Shown: positions 13,041-25,367 of the stretch, in pieces
Layout: the number at the start of each line of letters is the position of its first letter
How positions within the stretch are numbered: position 1 is the stretch's first letter
Source of the DNA: Siphonodentalium dalli
Lineage: Eukaryota; Mollusca; Scaphopoda; Gadilida; Siphonodentaliidae
Assembly: GCA_032622095.1 (NCBI GenBank)
Contig: CP136066.1
Location: 117,513,319-117,577,318 of the forward strand
DNA length: 64,000 nucleotides
Direction: 5' to 3'
Made by a program: the position numbers and the translations under genes
Notes under the pieces: generated by a model
The model's database searches: none
What the model was told of the DNA's origin: nothing
The model's input: the letters and a program-made list of their open reading frames with translations, nothing else

Positions 13041-13102
13041 GATAGCTACAACAATTCTATGGTAGATAGTTCACGGCCGACCTGATGCATGCATCTTAGT
13101 TT

Positions 13103-14230
13103 TCTTGTATTATGATGCACCAGTATGGTATTGTGTGCAAATTTATATGATTTATCAGTGGCATTGAGCAGGTGCTTCTTGGTTAAATTAGCACGTCGGT
13201 CATTGAGTGTCAATGTCTGCAGGGCCGCCGATAATTATTTCGGGTAATAGCCTGTTTTTTAAGCTTTTGTTGAAACCCGGAACAACGGTTCATAAATGCC
13301 GTTTCAGTAAATGAATTACGTGGGTATCGAGTGATTAAATACTTAACTAGTACACATTCGGTAAGAATGAGAGTCAGTATATATATACACGTTTCCTATT
13401 GGAAAAGAGTTGTATACTTAGATATCATACATCTAATATGTAGACAGGCATCCATGTTCAGGGATGTCATGGTGTCATACCGTGTAGAAAGCATGTTTAA
13501 TATTTAAGTGGTTCACATTAGGTAAGAATGAGATTTTTATATAAAATTGGATGAATACCACTTTAATGAGTATTCTGAGCCCGGAATTTATAGATTCCAT
13601 CGTGCTGCTTATATTATTAGAGCAGTCGGTCGTGTCACGCCCAAGTTTTGCACTTTGAGTCAAATGAGTTATAATAGTAATGTGACAGTCATAATTTAAA
13701 CCAGCATAGTTTATGCCTATTTGTTGCATTTTAGATGCAGATTTCTTCTGTATTTGCATATTATATGCAACCTAGAATGGCTTGACCTGTCTTTACAACA
13801 GCGCTTACTAGGGCCGACACGTTGAGTGTGAAGTATATAAGTTTTCCTATATGCTATATACCCAGAACACATGTGGTCTGGAAGGAATTGGTTTAGTCTA
13901 GTTCAAACTGTTCCATGACAGAATCAACATGTGGTGGACATTGTGCCCTGTGTAACTTTAATGATAGGAAATTGGTATCCCTACTCTATAGGAGTTGGTG
14001 ATTAATGACGTGTCGATGTTTTGACACACCAATCATATACATTTCCAGATAAATTTGTGTACAGTAAGCCATATTTGATGGCATTTGGTATTACATGTAT
14101 ATGTTAATTCCAAAATAGCGTGTAAGAGCATAGAACACACCGCTCTCCATGGATATATGGATTGAGATAATGGTGCATTCCAGTTGGCTCGCATGTGTAT
14201 ATAATAATCAAGCAAGACAGAGCATAATAT
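13103..14230 (+). repeat. Left inner arm of inverted duplication
   Basis: About 1.13 kb matching 15991-17112 in reverse complement. It ends at GAGCATAATA, where the loop begins. Both arms happen to keep an open frame of 60-66 codons (minus strand 14033-14233, plus strand 16005-16187). It has no recognisable domain, so I treat it as non-coding. Confidence 0.85.
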
Positions 14231-14625
14231 CAAATAATATTAGTGGGCTCTATATGTGTCTTACATATAAGTTGAGCGTGTTACCCAATGAATTTCCCAA
14301 ATAAATGGATGAATTCAATTGAATATCAGTGGGCCCTCGTTTAAATACAAAGCACACGCATTGCTAGTTGGATATGTTTGCCATTTTGATAGCTAGAGTA
14401 GACCAATTTTAGCAGGTCACTTGAGTTTGTGATTTTTCACGTTTGTGGATGAAGAGTTTATACTTCGAGACACTAATGTCTCAGTACATTAACATGTACA
14501 ATTGGTTTTAACACTATTTATCGTGTGTAATCATGGGAAGATTTCAATCTTCTAATTGCTATGAATTTATTCATTTAGTTTATCTTTTGTGTATATATAA
14601 TGCACACTTCTTGCTAGTTCGAAAT

Positions 14626-15900
14626 GTAGGCAGGCATCCATATTACGGGATGTCATTGTGTCCTATCGTGTAGAAAGCATGATTAAGTAGTTAAGTGGTA
14701 CACATTCAGTTTGAATGAGAATCAGTATATATACACGTTTCCTATTGGAAAACAGTTGCATACTTAGATATTATACATCTAATATGTAGGCAAGCATCCA
14801 AATTAAGGGATGTCATGGTGTCACACCGTGTAGAAAGCATGATTACATAGTAGAGTAGAACACATTCGGTTGGAATGTAAGTCAGTATATATACACGTTT
14901 CCTATTGGAAACACTTGCATACTTAGATAGTATACATATACTATGTATATATATAGGCAGGCATCCACGTTCATTGATGTCATGGTGTAATATCGTGTAT
15001 AGAGCACGATTAAATAGTTAAGTAGTACACATTCTGTTTGAATGAGAGTAAGTATATATACACGTAGCATGTAGGAAAACAGTTGCATACCTATATAGTA
15101 TGCACATAATATGTAGACAGGCATCCTAGTTCAGGGATGTCCTGGTCGCATAGCGTGTAGAAAACATGATTATATAGTTAAGTAGTACACATTCAGTTAG
15201 AATGTGAGTAAGTATATATACACACGTTTCCTATTTGAAAACAGTTGCATACTTAGATATTATGCATCTGATATGTTGGCAGGCATCCATGTTCATGGAT
15301 GTCATGGTGTCATACCGTCATAGAAAGCATGATTAAATAGTTAAGTAGTACACATTCGTTAAGAATGAGAGTCATTATATATACACGTTTCCTATTGGAA
15401 AACAGTTGCATATTTAGATATTACGCATCTGATATGTAGACAGGCCTCCATGTTCAGGGGTGTCATGGTGTCATATCGTGTAGAAAGCATGATTAAATAG
15501 TTAAGTAGTACACATTCGTTAAGAATGAGAGTCATTATATATACACGTTTCCTATTGGAAAACAGTTGCATATTTAGATGTTACGCATCTGATATGTAGA
15601 CAGGCCTCCATGTTCAGGGGTGTCATATTGTGTAGAAAGAATGATTAAATAGTTGAGTGGAACGCATTCGGTTAGAATGGAAGTCAGTATATATATACGT
15701 TTCCTATTGGAAACAGTTGTATATTTAGATAATATATTATACTATAATATAATACAATATATAGGCAAGAATCCACATTCAGGGATTGCCATGTTGTCAT
15801 ACCGTGTAGTAAGCATGATTAAATGGTTAAGTAATACACATTCAGTAAGAATGGGTGTCAGTATAGGCACCCTATCTTCGAATGTGTATAGGCAGGCAGT
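14626..15900 (+). repeat. Satellite-like array, ~161-bp monomers
   Basis: Eight monomers start near 14626, 14786, 14953, 15114, 15277, 15434, 15594 and 15761. Each has the order GGCAGGCATCC, ATGTCATGGTGTCATACCGTG, TTAAGTAGTACACATTCGG, GAGTCAGTATATATACACG, TTTCCTATTGG and a TATTATACATCTAATATG motif. Single monomers also sit in both arms (about 9318-9480, 13350-13500 and their inverted partners). The array therefore probably grew from an element already in the duplicated unit. Confidence 0.8.
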
Positions 15901-15990
15901 GTGCAATGGTGCTACACAGATTTTTATATAAAATTGGATAAATACCAACATCCCATCCGATCTATGGACGGGACATTCTATGTAGCACTC

Positions 15991-18475
15991 TATTATGCTC
16001 TGTCTTGCTTGATTATTATATACACATGCGAGCCAACTGGAATGCACCATTATCTCAAACCATAAATCCACGGAGAGCGGTGTGTTCTATGCTCTTACAC
16101 GCTATTTTGGAATTAACATATACATGTAATACCAAATGCCATCAAATATGGCGTACTATACACAAATTTATCTGGAAATGTATATGATTGGTGTGTCAAA
16201 ACATCGACACGTCATTAATCACCAACTCCTATAGAGTAGGGATATCAATTTCCTATCATTAAAGTTACACAGGGCACAATGTCCACCACATGTTGATTAT
16301 GTCATGGAACAGTTTGAACTAGACTAAACCAATTCCTTCCAGACCACATGTGTTCTGGGTATATAGCATATAGGAAAACTTATATACTTCACAATCAACG
16401 TGTCGGCCATAGTAAGCGCTGTTGTAAAGACAGGTCAAGCCATTCTAGGTTGCATATAATATGCAAATACAGAAGAAATCTGCATCTAAAATGCAACAAA
16501 TAGGCATAAACTATGCTGGTTTAAATTATGACTGTCACATTACTAACTCATTTGACTCAAAGTGCAAAACTTGGGCGTGACACGACCGACTGCTCTAATA
16601 ATATAAGCAGCACGATGGAATCTATAAATTCCGGGCTCAGAATACTCATTAAAGTGGTATTCATCCAATTTTATATAAAAAATCTCATTCTTACCTAATG
16701 TGAACCACTTAAATATTAAACATGCTTTCTGCACGGTATGACACCATGACATCCCTGAACATGGATGCCTGTCTACATATTAGATGTATGATATCTAAGT
16801 ATACAACTCTTTTCCAATAGGAAACGTGTATATATACTGACTCTCATTCTTACCGAATGTGTACTAGTTAAGTATTTAATCACTCGATACCCACGTAATT
16901 CATTTACTGAAACGGAATTTATGAACCGTTGTTCCGGGTTTCAACAAAAGCTTAAAAAACAGGCTATTACCCGAAATAATTATCGGCGGCCCTGCAGACA
17001 TTGACACTCAATGACCGACGTGCTAATTTAACCAAGAAGCACCTGCTCAATGCCACTGATAAATCATATAAATTTGCACACAATACCATACTGGTGCATC
17101 ATAATATAAGACGTGTTACAAAACAACTCGAACATTGTTTTAAACAAAATCACTCATGTGTGATACGAACAATGTCCTAACAATATGCACAAACGCGCAG
17201 TGAATAATTTACTCATTGAAAATGGAAACACATGGAAAGTCTCGTTCAAAGATAGGACGTGATGTTCGTAGTTATCCATCCTTACATTAAAAACTCCCCT
17301 ACATGGGAACCACTTAACTATTTAATCATGCTTTCTACACGGTATGACACCATGACATCCCTGAATTCGGATGCCTGCCTACATATTAGATGTATAATAT
17401 CTAAGTATGCAACTCTTTTCCAATAGGAAACGTGTATATATACTGACTCTCATTCTTACCGAATGTGTACTACTTAAGTATTTAATCACTCGATACCCAC
17501 GTAACTCATTTACTGACACGGAATTTATGAACCGTTGTTCCGTGTTTCAACAAAAGCTAAAAAACAGGCTATAACCCGAAAGAATTATCGGCAGCCCTGC
17601 ATACATTGACACTCAATGACCGACGTGCTAATTTAACCAAGAAGCACCTGCTCAATGCCACTGATAAATGATATAATTTTGCACACAATACCATACTGGT
17701 GCATCATTATATAAGACATGAAAACAACTCGAACATTGTTTTTAAAAATTCACTCATGTGAGATACGAATAATGTCTTACTATATGCACACACGCGCAGT
17801 GAATAATTTACTCATTGAAAATGGAAACACATGGACAGTCTCGTTCAAAGATCGGACGTGATGTTCGTAGTTATCCATCCTTACATTAAAAACTCCCCTA
17901 CATGGGAATCAAACACCCGCTAAGGGACTAACTATTTAATTCTTGTACTTTACGATATGTGACTGCCAGAATCCTTGAAATATTGGCTTTTAACGACACA
18001 CAGCCTGTTGAAACGTAGATTACTCAATACAGATATATCTTACAACACTTGCAAGAGATTACAACAATCTGGTCTAATTGATCAAAAGGAAAGTGCGAAC
18101 TGCCTTGATCTGATACTTTACAGGACTAATCTGGCACACATGTGAACCGAATGCTACCACGCTATTACACAGTGGCCATGTCAATCACACTTAACGAACC
18201 AATGAAATTACGTGTTTGCTATACTGCCGTATTACACAAAGAACGGGGGGCTGACCATAGCACGTGTTATATTGACCAGCGATATTAGTAGTAAGTGCAG
18301 ACCACACAACTTCGGGTCTGTGATAACTTGCACATAATGTTGCTTCCGACTTATTGCTATTTCACAACGAATGACACAATAACTCACGCCTATTATAATA
18401 GGCATGTTACTATGAACAACACGCGAAGCCTTGAAGGCCATCGCTCAATTCAGCTGTCTTGAGACAGTCTGTATC
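15991..18475 (-). repeat. Right arm of inverted duplication, without the 3.4-kb insert
   Basis: Reverse complement of 8324-9689 joined to 13103-14230. It is the continuous form of the arm and shows the state without the 9690-13102 segment. No gene recognised. Confidence 0.85.
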
Positions 18476-18992
18476 GTGTGTATAAGATGCTAAACAAGAA
18501 AACCATAGTCAGAAATGGTAACGCCACCAAGATCGTATTATTAGTCATAAATATAAATCATAATATAAAATATATTGGTTACATGAATGGACCGCCTCAG
18601 AATTCCGTTAAGACAAGTAATTCTTCAAATTATTACAATGAACTACGGCTTATAAATTACTGCAGGTTTCTCATTCGCCACACCAGAATGCTTCTAAATG
18701 CGGATCAAAGCTAAGAGTGCATGGCACATGCAGCCATTGTTCATAGACATTTTACAGATAGCGAGAATGATGCATGCTGGGAACGAAAGTATCCACAGCA
18801 AAGCCATGTGCTTACGGAGGCATGCGTTTATTATAGGGGATTTATGGTGGGCCTATAAAACTAATTATAACTTTGTTATCTGTCATAGTTTATGCGTGAA
18901 ATTTTAAACATATATACCATGGACATATACCCCTTCCAGAATGTTGAAAAACATTTTCAGTTGCTCATCGTATTGTTATAGACGAAATAGTC
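18476..18992. other. Spacer with a short interspersed-repeat relic
   Basis: Around 18555-18610 lies the string AATATAAAATATATTGGTT followed by CTCAGAATTCCGTTAA. It is a partial copy of the repeats at 19780-20000 and 34390-34620. Nothing else is recognised. Confidence 0.5.
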
Positions 18993-19722
18993 CGAAATTT
19001 CAGAAAATTGCGCTAACTGCTCAATGTTTTAATGTGTTACAAAACGTCTGATAAAAATAGTTCTATCGGGAATATTCACACCATTTTTTTTTCAGAGAAC
19101 AAAGAGTAAACATAGTCCTATCGGGATATCGTAAAGGAGATTAATTAATACCCTCAGACTGCCGAAACTGACGACATTAAATTCGCTTTTTCGTGTCCCA
19201 CGGAAATGAAACGTGTCTGTCCATTGATCACGTTATTTATTTGACATAGTATTTTTTTTCTGTTGTATTTGAACACTTGTTGCACGTGCAGGAGCACGAT
19301 CATAATAACTTCAACCGATAAGCGCCGACTGATACCCGCGCAACAGTTTGTCTCAAATAAATTGTTATCAAAACGCAGGTTTATGGCCGCGGACATAAGC
19401 CGATTAAGTGTAATGTAATTTATCCATGAACTTGACTGAAAAATTGTGATTCTATCACCATTAGCCACGAAAATGGGACCTCTAAACAGGCAAGTTTGAT
19501 TTTCGGGGGACACAAACAAGCGAATTTATTGTCGGCAGTTTCGGCAGTCTGAGGGTTAATTAATCCCGAATTAAACGGAACTACTTTACGATAGTCCGAT
19601 AGGACTATGTTTACTCTATGCATGTTCTCTGAAAAAATTGTGTGAATATTCCAGATAGAACTCTTTTTATCAGACGCTGTGTAACACCTTAAAACATTGA
19701 GCCGTTATAGCGCAAACCGAAA
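18993..19722. mobile_element. Inverted-repeat element, ~0.73 kb with ~220-bp TIRs
   Basis: 18993-19207 and 19496-19722 are inverted copies with moderate divergence. They share AAACATAGTCCTATCGG, CCCTCAGACTGCCGAAACTG and a GTCTGATAAAAA motif. The 290-bp middle contains no gene. It is a MITE-like or foldback element of unknown family. Confidence 0.7.
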
Positions 19723-19779
19723 TGTGTTGTCTTGCAAGATATCCCACCGCTTTAGCTAAATTTACCTTCCTACAATATC

Positions 19780-20000
19780 CATAAAGAGGATCATATATTA
19801 TATACCCACGGTTTTAATTATAGAATATAAAATATATTGGTTTCGCGAATGACCAACTCAGAATTCCGTTAAAATAACAATAACAACCAGCACCTATAAC
19901 GAACCGTTTTACTGGACTTGGCCTACTGGTCGCGTAGTTCCGACTTTTAAATAAACGGAATTTCCAACTCTATAAATAAATAAAAGCCCCACAATGCATT
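19780..20000 (+). repeat. Interspersed repeat, second copy at 34390-34620
   Basis: Shares ATTATAGAATATAAAATATA, GAATGACCAACTCA, a GTTCCGACTTTTAAA-like stretch and CTATAAATAAA with 34390-34620 in the same orientation. A partial third copy is near 18555. Family unknown. Confidence 0.6.
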
Positions 20001-20151
20001 CGCCCTGTACAATCACCCAGTGAATTATCGATCGACCATGCGATATCAAAAAACCAAAAGCTAGAAACACCACACTATACGGTGGCGTAATGATAGCTAT
20101 GATATACTCCCTGCCGTTCGGATTTCATTGAGGAGATATAAACCCCTCCTG

Positions 20152-20241
20152 ATGGAGTACATGAAGAATAACAGTAAGGACAAAAACGATAAACATATAG
20201 ACTCTGAGCAAGATGACGACGATGACAATATGGATAATTAA
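20152..20241 (+). CDS. Possible short acidic ORF or terminal exon
   Basis: A 29-codon ATG frame ends in a run of five Asp followed by NMDN and a TAA stop. The same frame is open upstream to about 20075, giving a basic, protein-like stretch (SLRRYKPLLMEYMKN). AATAAA follows five bases after the stop (20246-20251) and again near 20270. This would fit the last exon of a gene, but no splice acceptor or family is convincing, and chance is a real alternative. Confidence 0.2.
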   Translation: MEYMKNNSKDKNDKHIDSEQDDDDDNMDN

Positions 20242-20474
20242 CTGAAATAAACCTGTTATTCTTGGTGTCGAATAAAGCAAATGTTGATACATTAGTTGTT
20301 TATTTGTTTGTGTTGGGTTCCATTTATTGCATTTGGACATAAATATAGGGGTGTGGGTGGAGACACACCACTATATCAATATTTGGGTGTGGTAATAGGG
20401 ATTATCGGTGAAGTAACACCACCCCCCCCCCCCCATGAGGTGCCGGATAAATATTGAAGAGGTTTCTTTGTTGA

Positions 20475-20651
20475 ACCAGCGAAAGAATTGCCAGACCGTA
20501 TAGTGCATTAGTATATTCCTGTTATCAGATGTATTAGGCTTACAATAATCACTATTATAATAACTATAACTATAGAATTTGTGCGCGAGAAATTTCTTAG
20601 ATATATATAGTCTATTGGAAGTGTTGGGTTAACGCGAGGGATATATCGTTT
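20475..20651 (-). repeat. Inverted repeat partner of 6721-6898
   Basis: Reverse-complement match to 6721-6898, 13.6 kb away. Just upstream is a C run near 20421-20434. Confidence 0.75.
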
Positions 20652-20679
20652 ATCGGAAACGCAGGCGATAAGCGGTAGG

Positions 20680-21210
20680 GTTAACGCGAGGGATATATCG
20701 TTTAGAAATACACGCATTGTTTAGTACCCGCGATAATGAGGCGCTATATTATCGTGATAACATTCGCCCATATACACCCAAGCGGCGTGGCATATACCCC
20801 CACCCTGATAGCTCAGGATTAGGCGCTTAGGGTTTAGGCAGTCAAACCAATACATATATTATCTACCACTGTGTATAGTACACGCGATGTGGTTTATCGC
20901 TACCGCGCGCGACGCTGGCAAGTTATTCTCATGATTAATATATACCTCTGATAGCAGTCACCCGAGTACATATTTTCTTTCATATTACATGAATAGGCGA
21001 TAAGCGGTAGGGTTAACGCGAGAGAGATATCATTTAGACATACACGCATTGTTTAGTACCCGCGATCAACAACAAAAAACCTAGACATACGCGCATTGTT
21101 TATTACCCGTGATAATCAGGCGCTATTCTCGTGATAACCTTCACCGATATACACCCACGCGTTGTGACCTATAACCCCTGTTAGCTCAGGATCAGGCGCT
21201 CAAATCAACA
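20680..21210 (+). repeat. Direct repeats, ~330-bp period
   Basis: GGTTAACGCGAG, CGCATTGTTTAGTACCCGCG, GATAA...CAGGCGCTAT and TAGCTCAGGAT(T/C)AGGCGCT recur in the same order near 20680 and near 21010. The second copy also has an internal duplication of CGCGCATTGTTTA. No gene. Confidence 0.65.
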
Positions 21211-21242
21211 ATCAAACGGTATACTAGAATACTCTTCCTATA

Positions 21243-22267
21243 CTACTTGTAGTCCTTATCTAATGACTTCATCCTCCTTTTTAATGAATTTATAATGTCC
21301 TCTTGTGACGAAATAGTTTTTAGAACTCCATCCACAAGGTCGACCATATCATCAGAGACTTGGCGCATTTGTTTTATATAACTTTTTAGTCTAGTAACAC
21401 CCGTACACTTCTCACTTTCAATTCTCTCGCAAGTAAGTTTTGTCACAGAGCTAACTTCCTCCAATTCCAGAATTCTATCACTTGCGATGTTCGTGGTGGC
21501 TTCCATGCATTGCCTCTAGGCGACCATTAATACATGGGAGAGTCTCTATAAGGTCTTTCGCAATGCGATGACATGTCTCCGTTAGAAGAGTAACATTGCT
21601 TGAAACATCAATCAGAGATGGTGGAAGCAAGGGAGTTTGAGTCTGATTCGCAATGGTGGAATCTGAACGAGGAGTTTCAGGTTGAGGTGTCTGGGAAAGT
21701 GAGTTATAGTTAGACCTCTTGGCGTTTTTCGAAGAACTAATCATCTCCTCAAGATGGCAGAAGTCTTCGTCTATGAGACACATCAGCTGCTAACTTCCAG
21801 GAGGTAGAAGCTTTCGCCGAATTGCACCTGCGCTTTAACTGTGAGTCATTTGCTGGGGGTGGAATACATACACCCAATTCCTTAATCGCTCCTAATATCG
21901 TATGCCGCAGTCGATCCAATGTAGCCTCAACTCCTCTTGTGTGGTCCAATAGTCTTTCTATGAATGTTGTTTTCGGCGTGTTATGCACAATGTCCAGTAT
22001 TAATTCGACGTATGGTGCAACATCGTCATCAACAGAACCCTGTCTTATATTCTCAACAAAGACATCATATGCAGAGGAACGCGGACCTCTGATGGTGGGT
22101 GGGTTGCCAATTGAATCACTGTCATGTTTGCTCAGAGATGCTGGTGCAATGTCATTTGAATTAACGTCACGAACAGACGAAAACTGACTGCGTGATGGTT
22201 GGTCATGGAAGTCGGCCCCAACAGTGTCATTGAGGATTTTATCAGAATCCGTTAGGTAATTCTCCAT
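21243..22267 (-). pseudogene. Frameshifted gene remnant, coiled-coil-type protein, unknown
   Basis: Three overlapping open frames on the minus strand (22267-21749, 21783-21478, 21506-21243) read on from one another in three phases. Together they span about 340 codons. The first starts at an ATG in good context (TCAACATGG). The composition looks genuine: an acidic Ser/Asp-rich N terminus, then a helix-rich middle, a Pro/Thr/Ser-rich linker and a charged C-terminal segment with likely coiled coil (SSQEDIINSLKRRMKSLDK). At the second junction a direct ATGC/ATGG repeat suggests a four-base duplication as the cause. I do not recognise the family; it may be a transposon-borne accessory protein or a decayed host gene. 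Splicing instead of frameshifts is less likely because no GT/AG pair fits. Confidence 0.45.
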
Positions 22268-23299
22268 GTTGAGAAGTATGTCTCTGTCAATGGTGAGTAT
22301 TTACAGCCACCGTACTATTGAAAAACCCTGCTCATTCAGCCAAGCTGCATGTGACCTGGAAAGAGTTCTCAATTAGCGAAGTATTGATACATTATCACTC
22401 ACTTGTGTCCATATTACAGTTTATTACTAGCTAACTCGGTTTGTTCGCCGTGACGGAATCACACAACGGGTGTGACGGAGTCACATTCAAAACTTGGTAA
22501 AACTACACCGAGTTCAAAATCCTTAACTTACATGGAAATATTATTGTAAGAGAGATATATTGTTTTACCCAGCATTTATAAGAATGCAGCCGATCCTCTC
22601 GAGTGGTATATGAAGTCTAAACGAACCCGATGGCACCGTGATCACTGTGTGTGGACGGACGCGGTAATCTGAATAAATAAAAGTCGCTCGCCTCAGCTTG
22701 ACTACGGTATGGATATTTTCGTCTTTCCCTCCAATTGTGTCAAAATCACAGCCCGGGTGCCAGCTACATTTTCGTACTAATTTCGTTTCAGTGCCGTGTG
22801 TAGTTCTCTCGTAAATCAAGGTTAAACCTCCTATTTTCGTGCTGAAAACATGTCACGTCTGCGTTCAAAAGCACATTTTTCCAACTATACCATGTCTTAT
22901 TTTGTAACAAAGACATGTTTTGGCTGCCTTAATATCCCATTGAAAGCCACGCTTAGCGTTTGTCCCCTGTTTCCTGTGTTTTCTCGACATACGAGCCCGA
23001 TTTCAAATCGTGGTGCTCCAACACAATTGAACGCCCGATAATATCTGACAAAAAAACATTGAACGCCCGGTATTTTTTTTTTATTATTTGTATTGAACGC
23101 ACGGTAAACATTCGATTACACCATGTAAAATGCCTTACACTTAAACATTTTTGGATATTGGAGTGAAAACTGAAGTGACGTCGATCGCTATATCACAATA
23201 GATTATAGACCACCAATAACAAACAAATGTGGGCATAATTGAACTCATAATTACGGTCGTAATATACAATCTTTGTTTCAACATATAAAACTTTTAATT
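22268..23299. other. Unassigned sequence upstream of the frameshifted gene
   Basis: Contains an 84-codon open frame on the minus strand (22565-22819) with unremarkable composition and no recognised domain. It also has two short GTGACGGA(A/G)TCAC-like repeats near 22458-22488. No repeat family identified. Confidence 0.35.
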
Positions 23300-23575
23300 T
23301 AGCCCTCAAGCTGGTGCCAAAAATGTGCTATATTAGGGTCTTATATGGAGTGACATGGTGTTCTGAACCGAAATACACATAATGCCCATGCATGAACATG
23401 GACGTACCCCCGCCCCCAAGTGATCAAATAATTTAGCCCCCAAGCTGGTGCCAAACGTGTGCTATATTAGGGTTTTATATGGAGTGGCATGGTGTTCTGA
23501 ACCGAAATACATATATATTCCATGCATGATCAACATGTGGTTGTACCCCCCCCCCCCAATTGATCAAATACTACT
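23300..23575 (+). repeat. Tandem duplication, ~135 bp
   Basis: Two copies start GCCC(T/C)CAAGCTGGTGCCAAA (about 23300 and 23436). They run through ATGGTGTTCTGAACCGAAAT to a C-rich run and TGATCAAATA. The C run is 3-5 bases in the first copy and 12 in the second. Confidence 0.8.
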
Positions 23576-23754
23576 AATATATAGTTGGACATTTTATATA
23601 TATATGTGCACAAATTTAAGCTGGTGGTATACAATAATATCGACACAGAATACGGGCCATCCTAAGCCCCACATATGGGCATATATTTAAAGAGCGTTTT
23701 ATGATTACAAAAGTTCCGTATACTAGTATCATATATACAGCTTTTTGATTTACC

Positions 23755-24320
23755 CGATTTGACCTTGAATTGATCCATCCAAAACACCCAGTGGACAAAA
23801 GTTACCCTACGTATCAAATATCGTCGAAATCCCATCAAAATTCGCGATTTGACCTTGAATTGACCCGATTTCAAGGTCAATGTCACGTCGCACGGGCAAA
23901 TGAATAGGCTTATGAGACTCCCCATACGAAAGTATCCCTAGACACTAATTTTCATCGAAATCCCGTGATATTCGGGCGATTGACCTTGAAATGACCCAAT
24001 TTCAAGGTCAAGGTCACATTGCACGGGCAAATTAATAAGCATATACCACTCCCCGGCCGAAAATACCCCCACATACCAAGTTTCATCGAAATCCCGTGAT
24101 ATTCGCGCGTTTGACCTTGAAATTACCCGATTTCAAGGTCAAGGACACGTCGCACGGACAAAATAATAGGCCTATGTCACTCCCCGGTCGAAAATACCCC
24201 CACATACCAAGTTTCATCGAAATCGGTTAGGTCGTTTTCGAGTCTATCGCGAACAGACAGACACACAGACACACACACACCCTCACACACACACACACAG
24301 ATCTTCCAAAATATATAATA
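23755..24320 (+). repeat. TGACCTTGA repeat family, array 1
   Basis: About four units of ~130 bp. Each has TTTGACCTTGAA(A/T)T, then ATTTCAAGGTCAAGGTCAC, a GCACGGGCAAAT(T/G)AATAGGC motif, CATACCAAGTTTCATCGAAA and TCCCGTGATATTCG. The array ends in an (ACAG/AC)n tail and TTCCAAAATATATAATA, directly before a CTAG start of the next family. Confidence 0.85.
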
Positions 24321-24321
24321 C

Positions 24322-25332
24322 TAGCCGATGAGCCCGACGTTGTCCGGACTATTCAAAAACCAAATTTCAAGTCGATAGCTCCACCCGTTTCCGAGATCTG
24401 GTCTGCGCATGCGCCAAGCTGGCGTCGCACGTGATCGGCGATCCGATAAAATTCGTATCCGGGGCAAAATACATTCACATAGCAAATTTCATGTCGATAG
24501 CTTCACCCGTTTCCGAGATCTCGTCTGCGCATGCGCTGCACGGGCGTCGCATGGGCTCGCTAATACGACAACGACGACCGCCTGGTCAAACTACACACAG
24601 GTACTAAGTTTCGTCCCGATCGGTCGAGAATCGTAGATTTGTATAAATGACATACAGACAGACAGACAAACAGAGGTCTTCAAAATATATATGACTAGCC
24701 GATGAGCCCGACGTTGTCCGGGCTATTCATCCGGGCTATTCAAAAACCAAATTTCAAGTCGATCGCTCTACCCGTTTCCGAGATCTGGTCTGCGCATGCG
24801 CGAAGCTGGCGTCGCACGGGCTCGGCGACCCGATAAAATTCGTATCCGGGGCAAGATACATTCACATACCAAATTTCAAGTCGATAGCTCCAGCCGTTTC
24901 CGAGATCTCGTCTGCGCATGCGCGAAGCTGGCAACGCACGGGCTCGGCGACCCGATAAAATTCGTATCCGGGGCAAGATACATTCACATAGCAAATTTCA
25001 AGTCGATAGCAGCCGTTTCCGAGATCTCGTCTGCGCATGCGCGAAGCTGGCAACGCACGGGCTCGGCGACCCGATAAAATTCGTATCCGGGGCAAGATAC
25101 ATTCACGTAGCAAATTTCAAGTCGATAGCTCCACCCGTTTCCGAGATCTCGTCTGCGCATGCGCGAAGCGGGCGCCGCACGGGCTCGCCAATACGACAAC
25201 GTTCACCGCCCGGTCAAACTACACACACGTACCAAGTTTCGTTCCGATCGGTCGAGAATCGTAGATTTGTATAAATGACAGACAGACAGACAGACAAACA
25301 AACATACAGACAGAGGTCTTCAAAATATATAT

Positions 25333-25367
<35 letters not shown>

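Larger units (their letters stand above)
9690..13102. mobile_element. 3.4-kb segment present in only one arm
   Basis: In the right arm, sequence equivalent to 9689 continues almost directly into sequence equivalent to 13103 (around 17110). The left arm therefore carries about 3413 extra bases. The segment holds a tandem duplication (10411-10713), unassigned AT-rich DNA, and two copies of the family with CTAG starts and GACAGACA tails (12150-13040). I found no terminal repeats or clear target duplication, so insertion on the left and deletion on the right are both possible. Confidence 0.6.

Noticed and set aside
14033-14233. 66-codon frame conserved in both arms of the 8.3-18.5 kb duplication (also 16005-16187)
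   Set aside because: Conservation follows from the duplication; no domain, and several non-silent differences.
14626-15900. CRISPR-like regular array
   Set aside because: Whole 161-bp units are repeated without unique spacers, and the context is eukaryotic.
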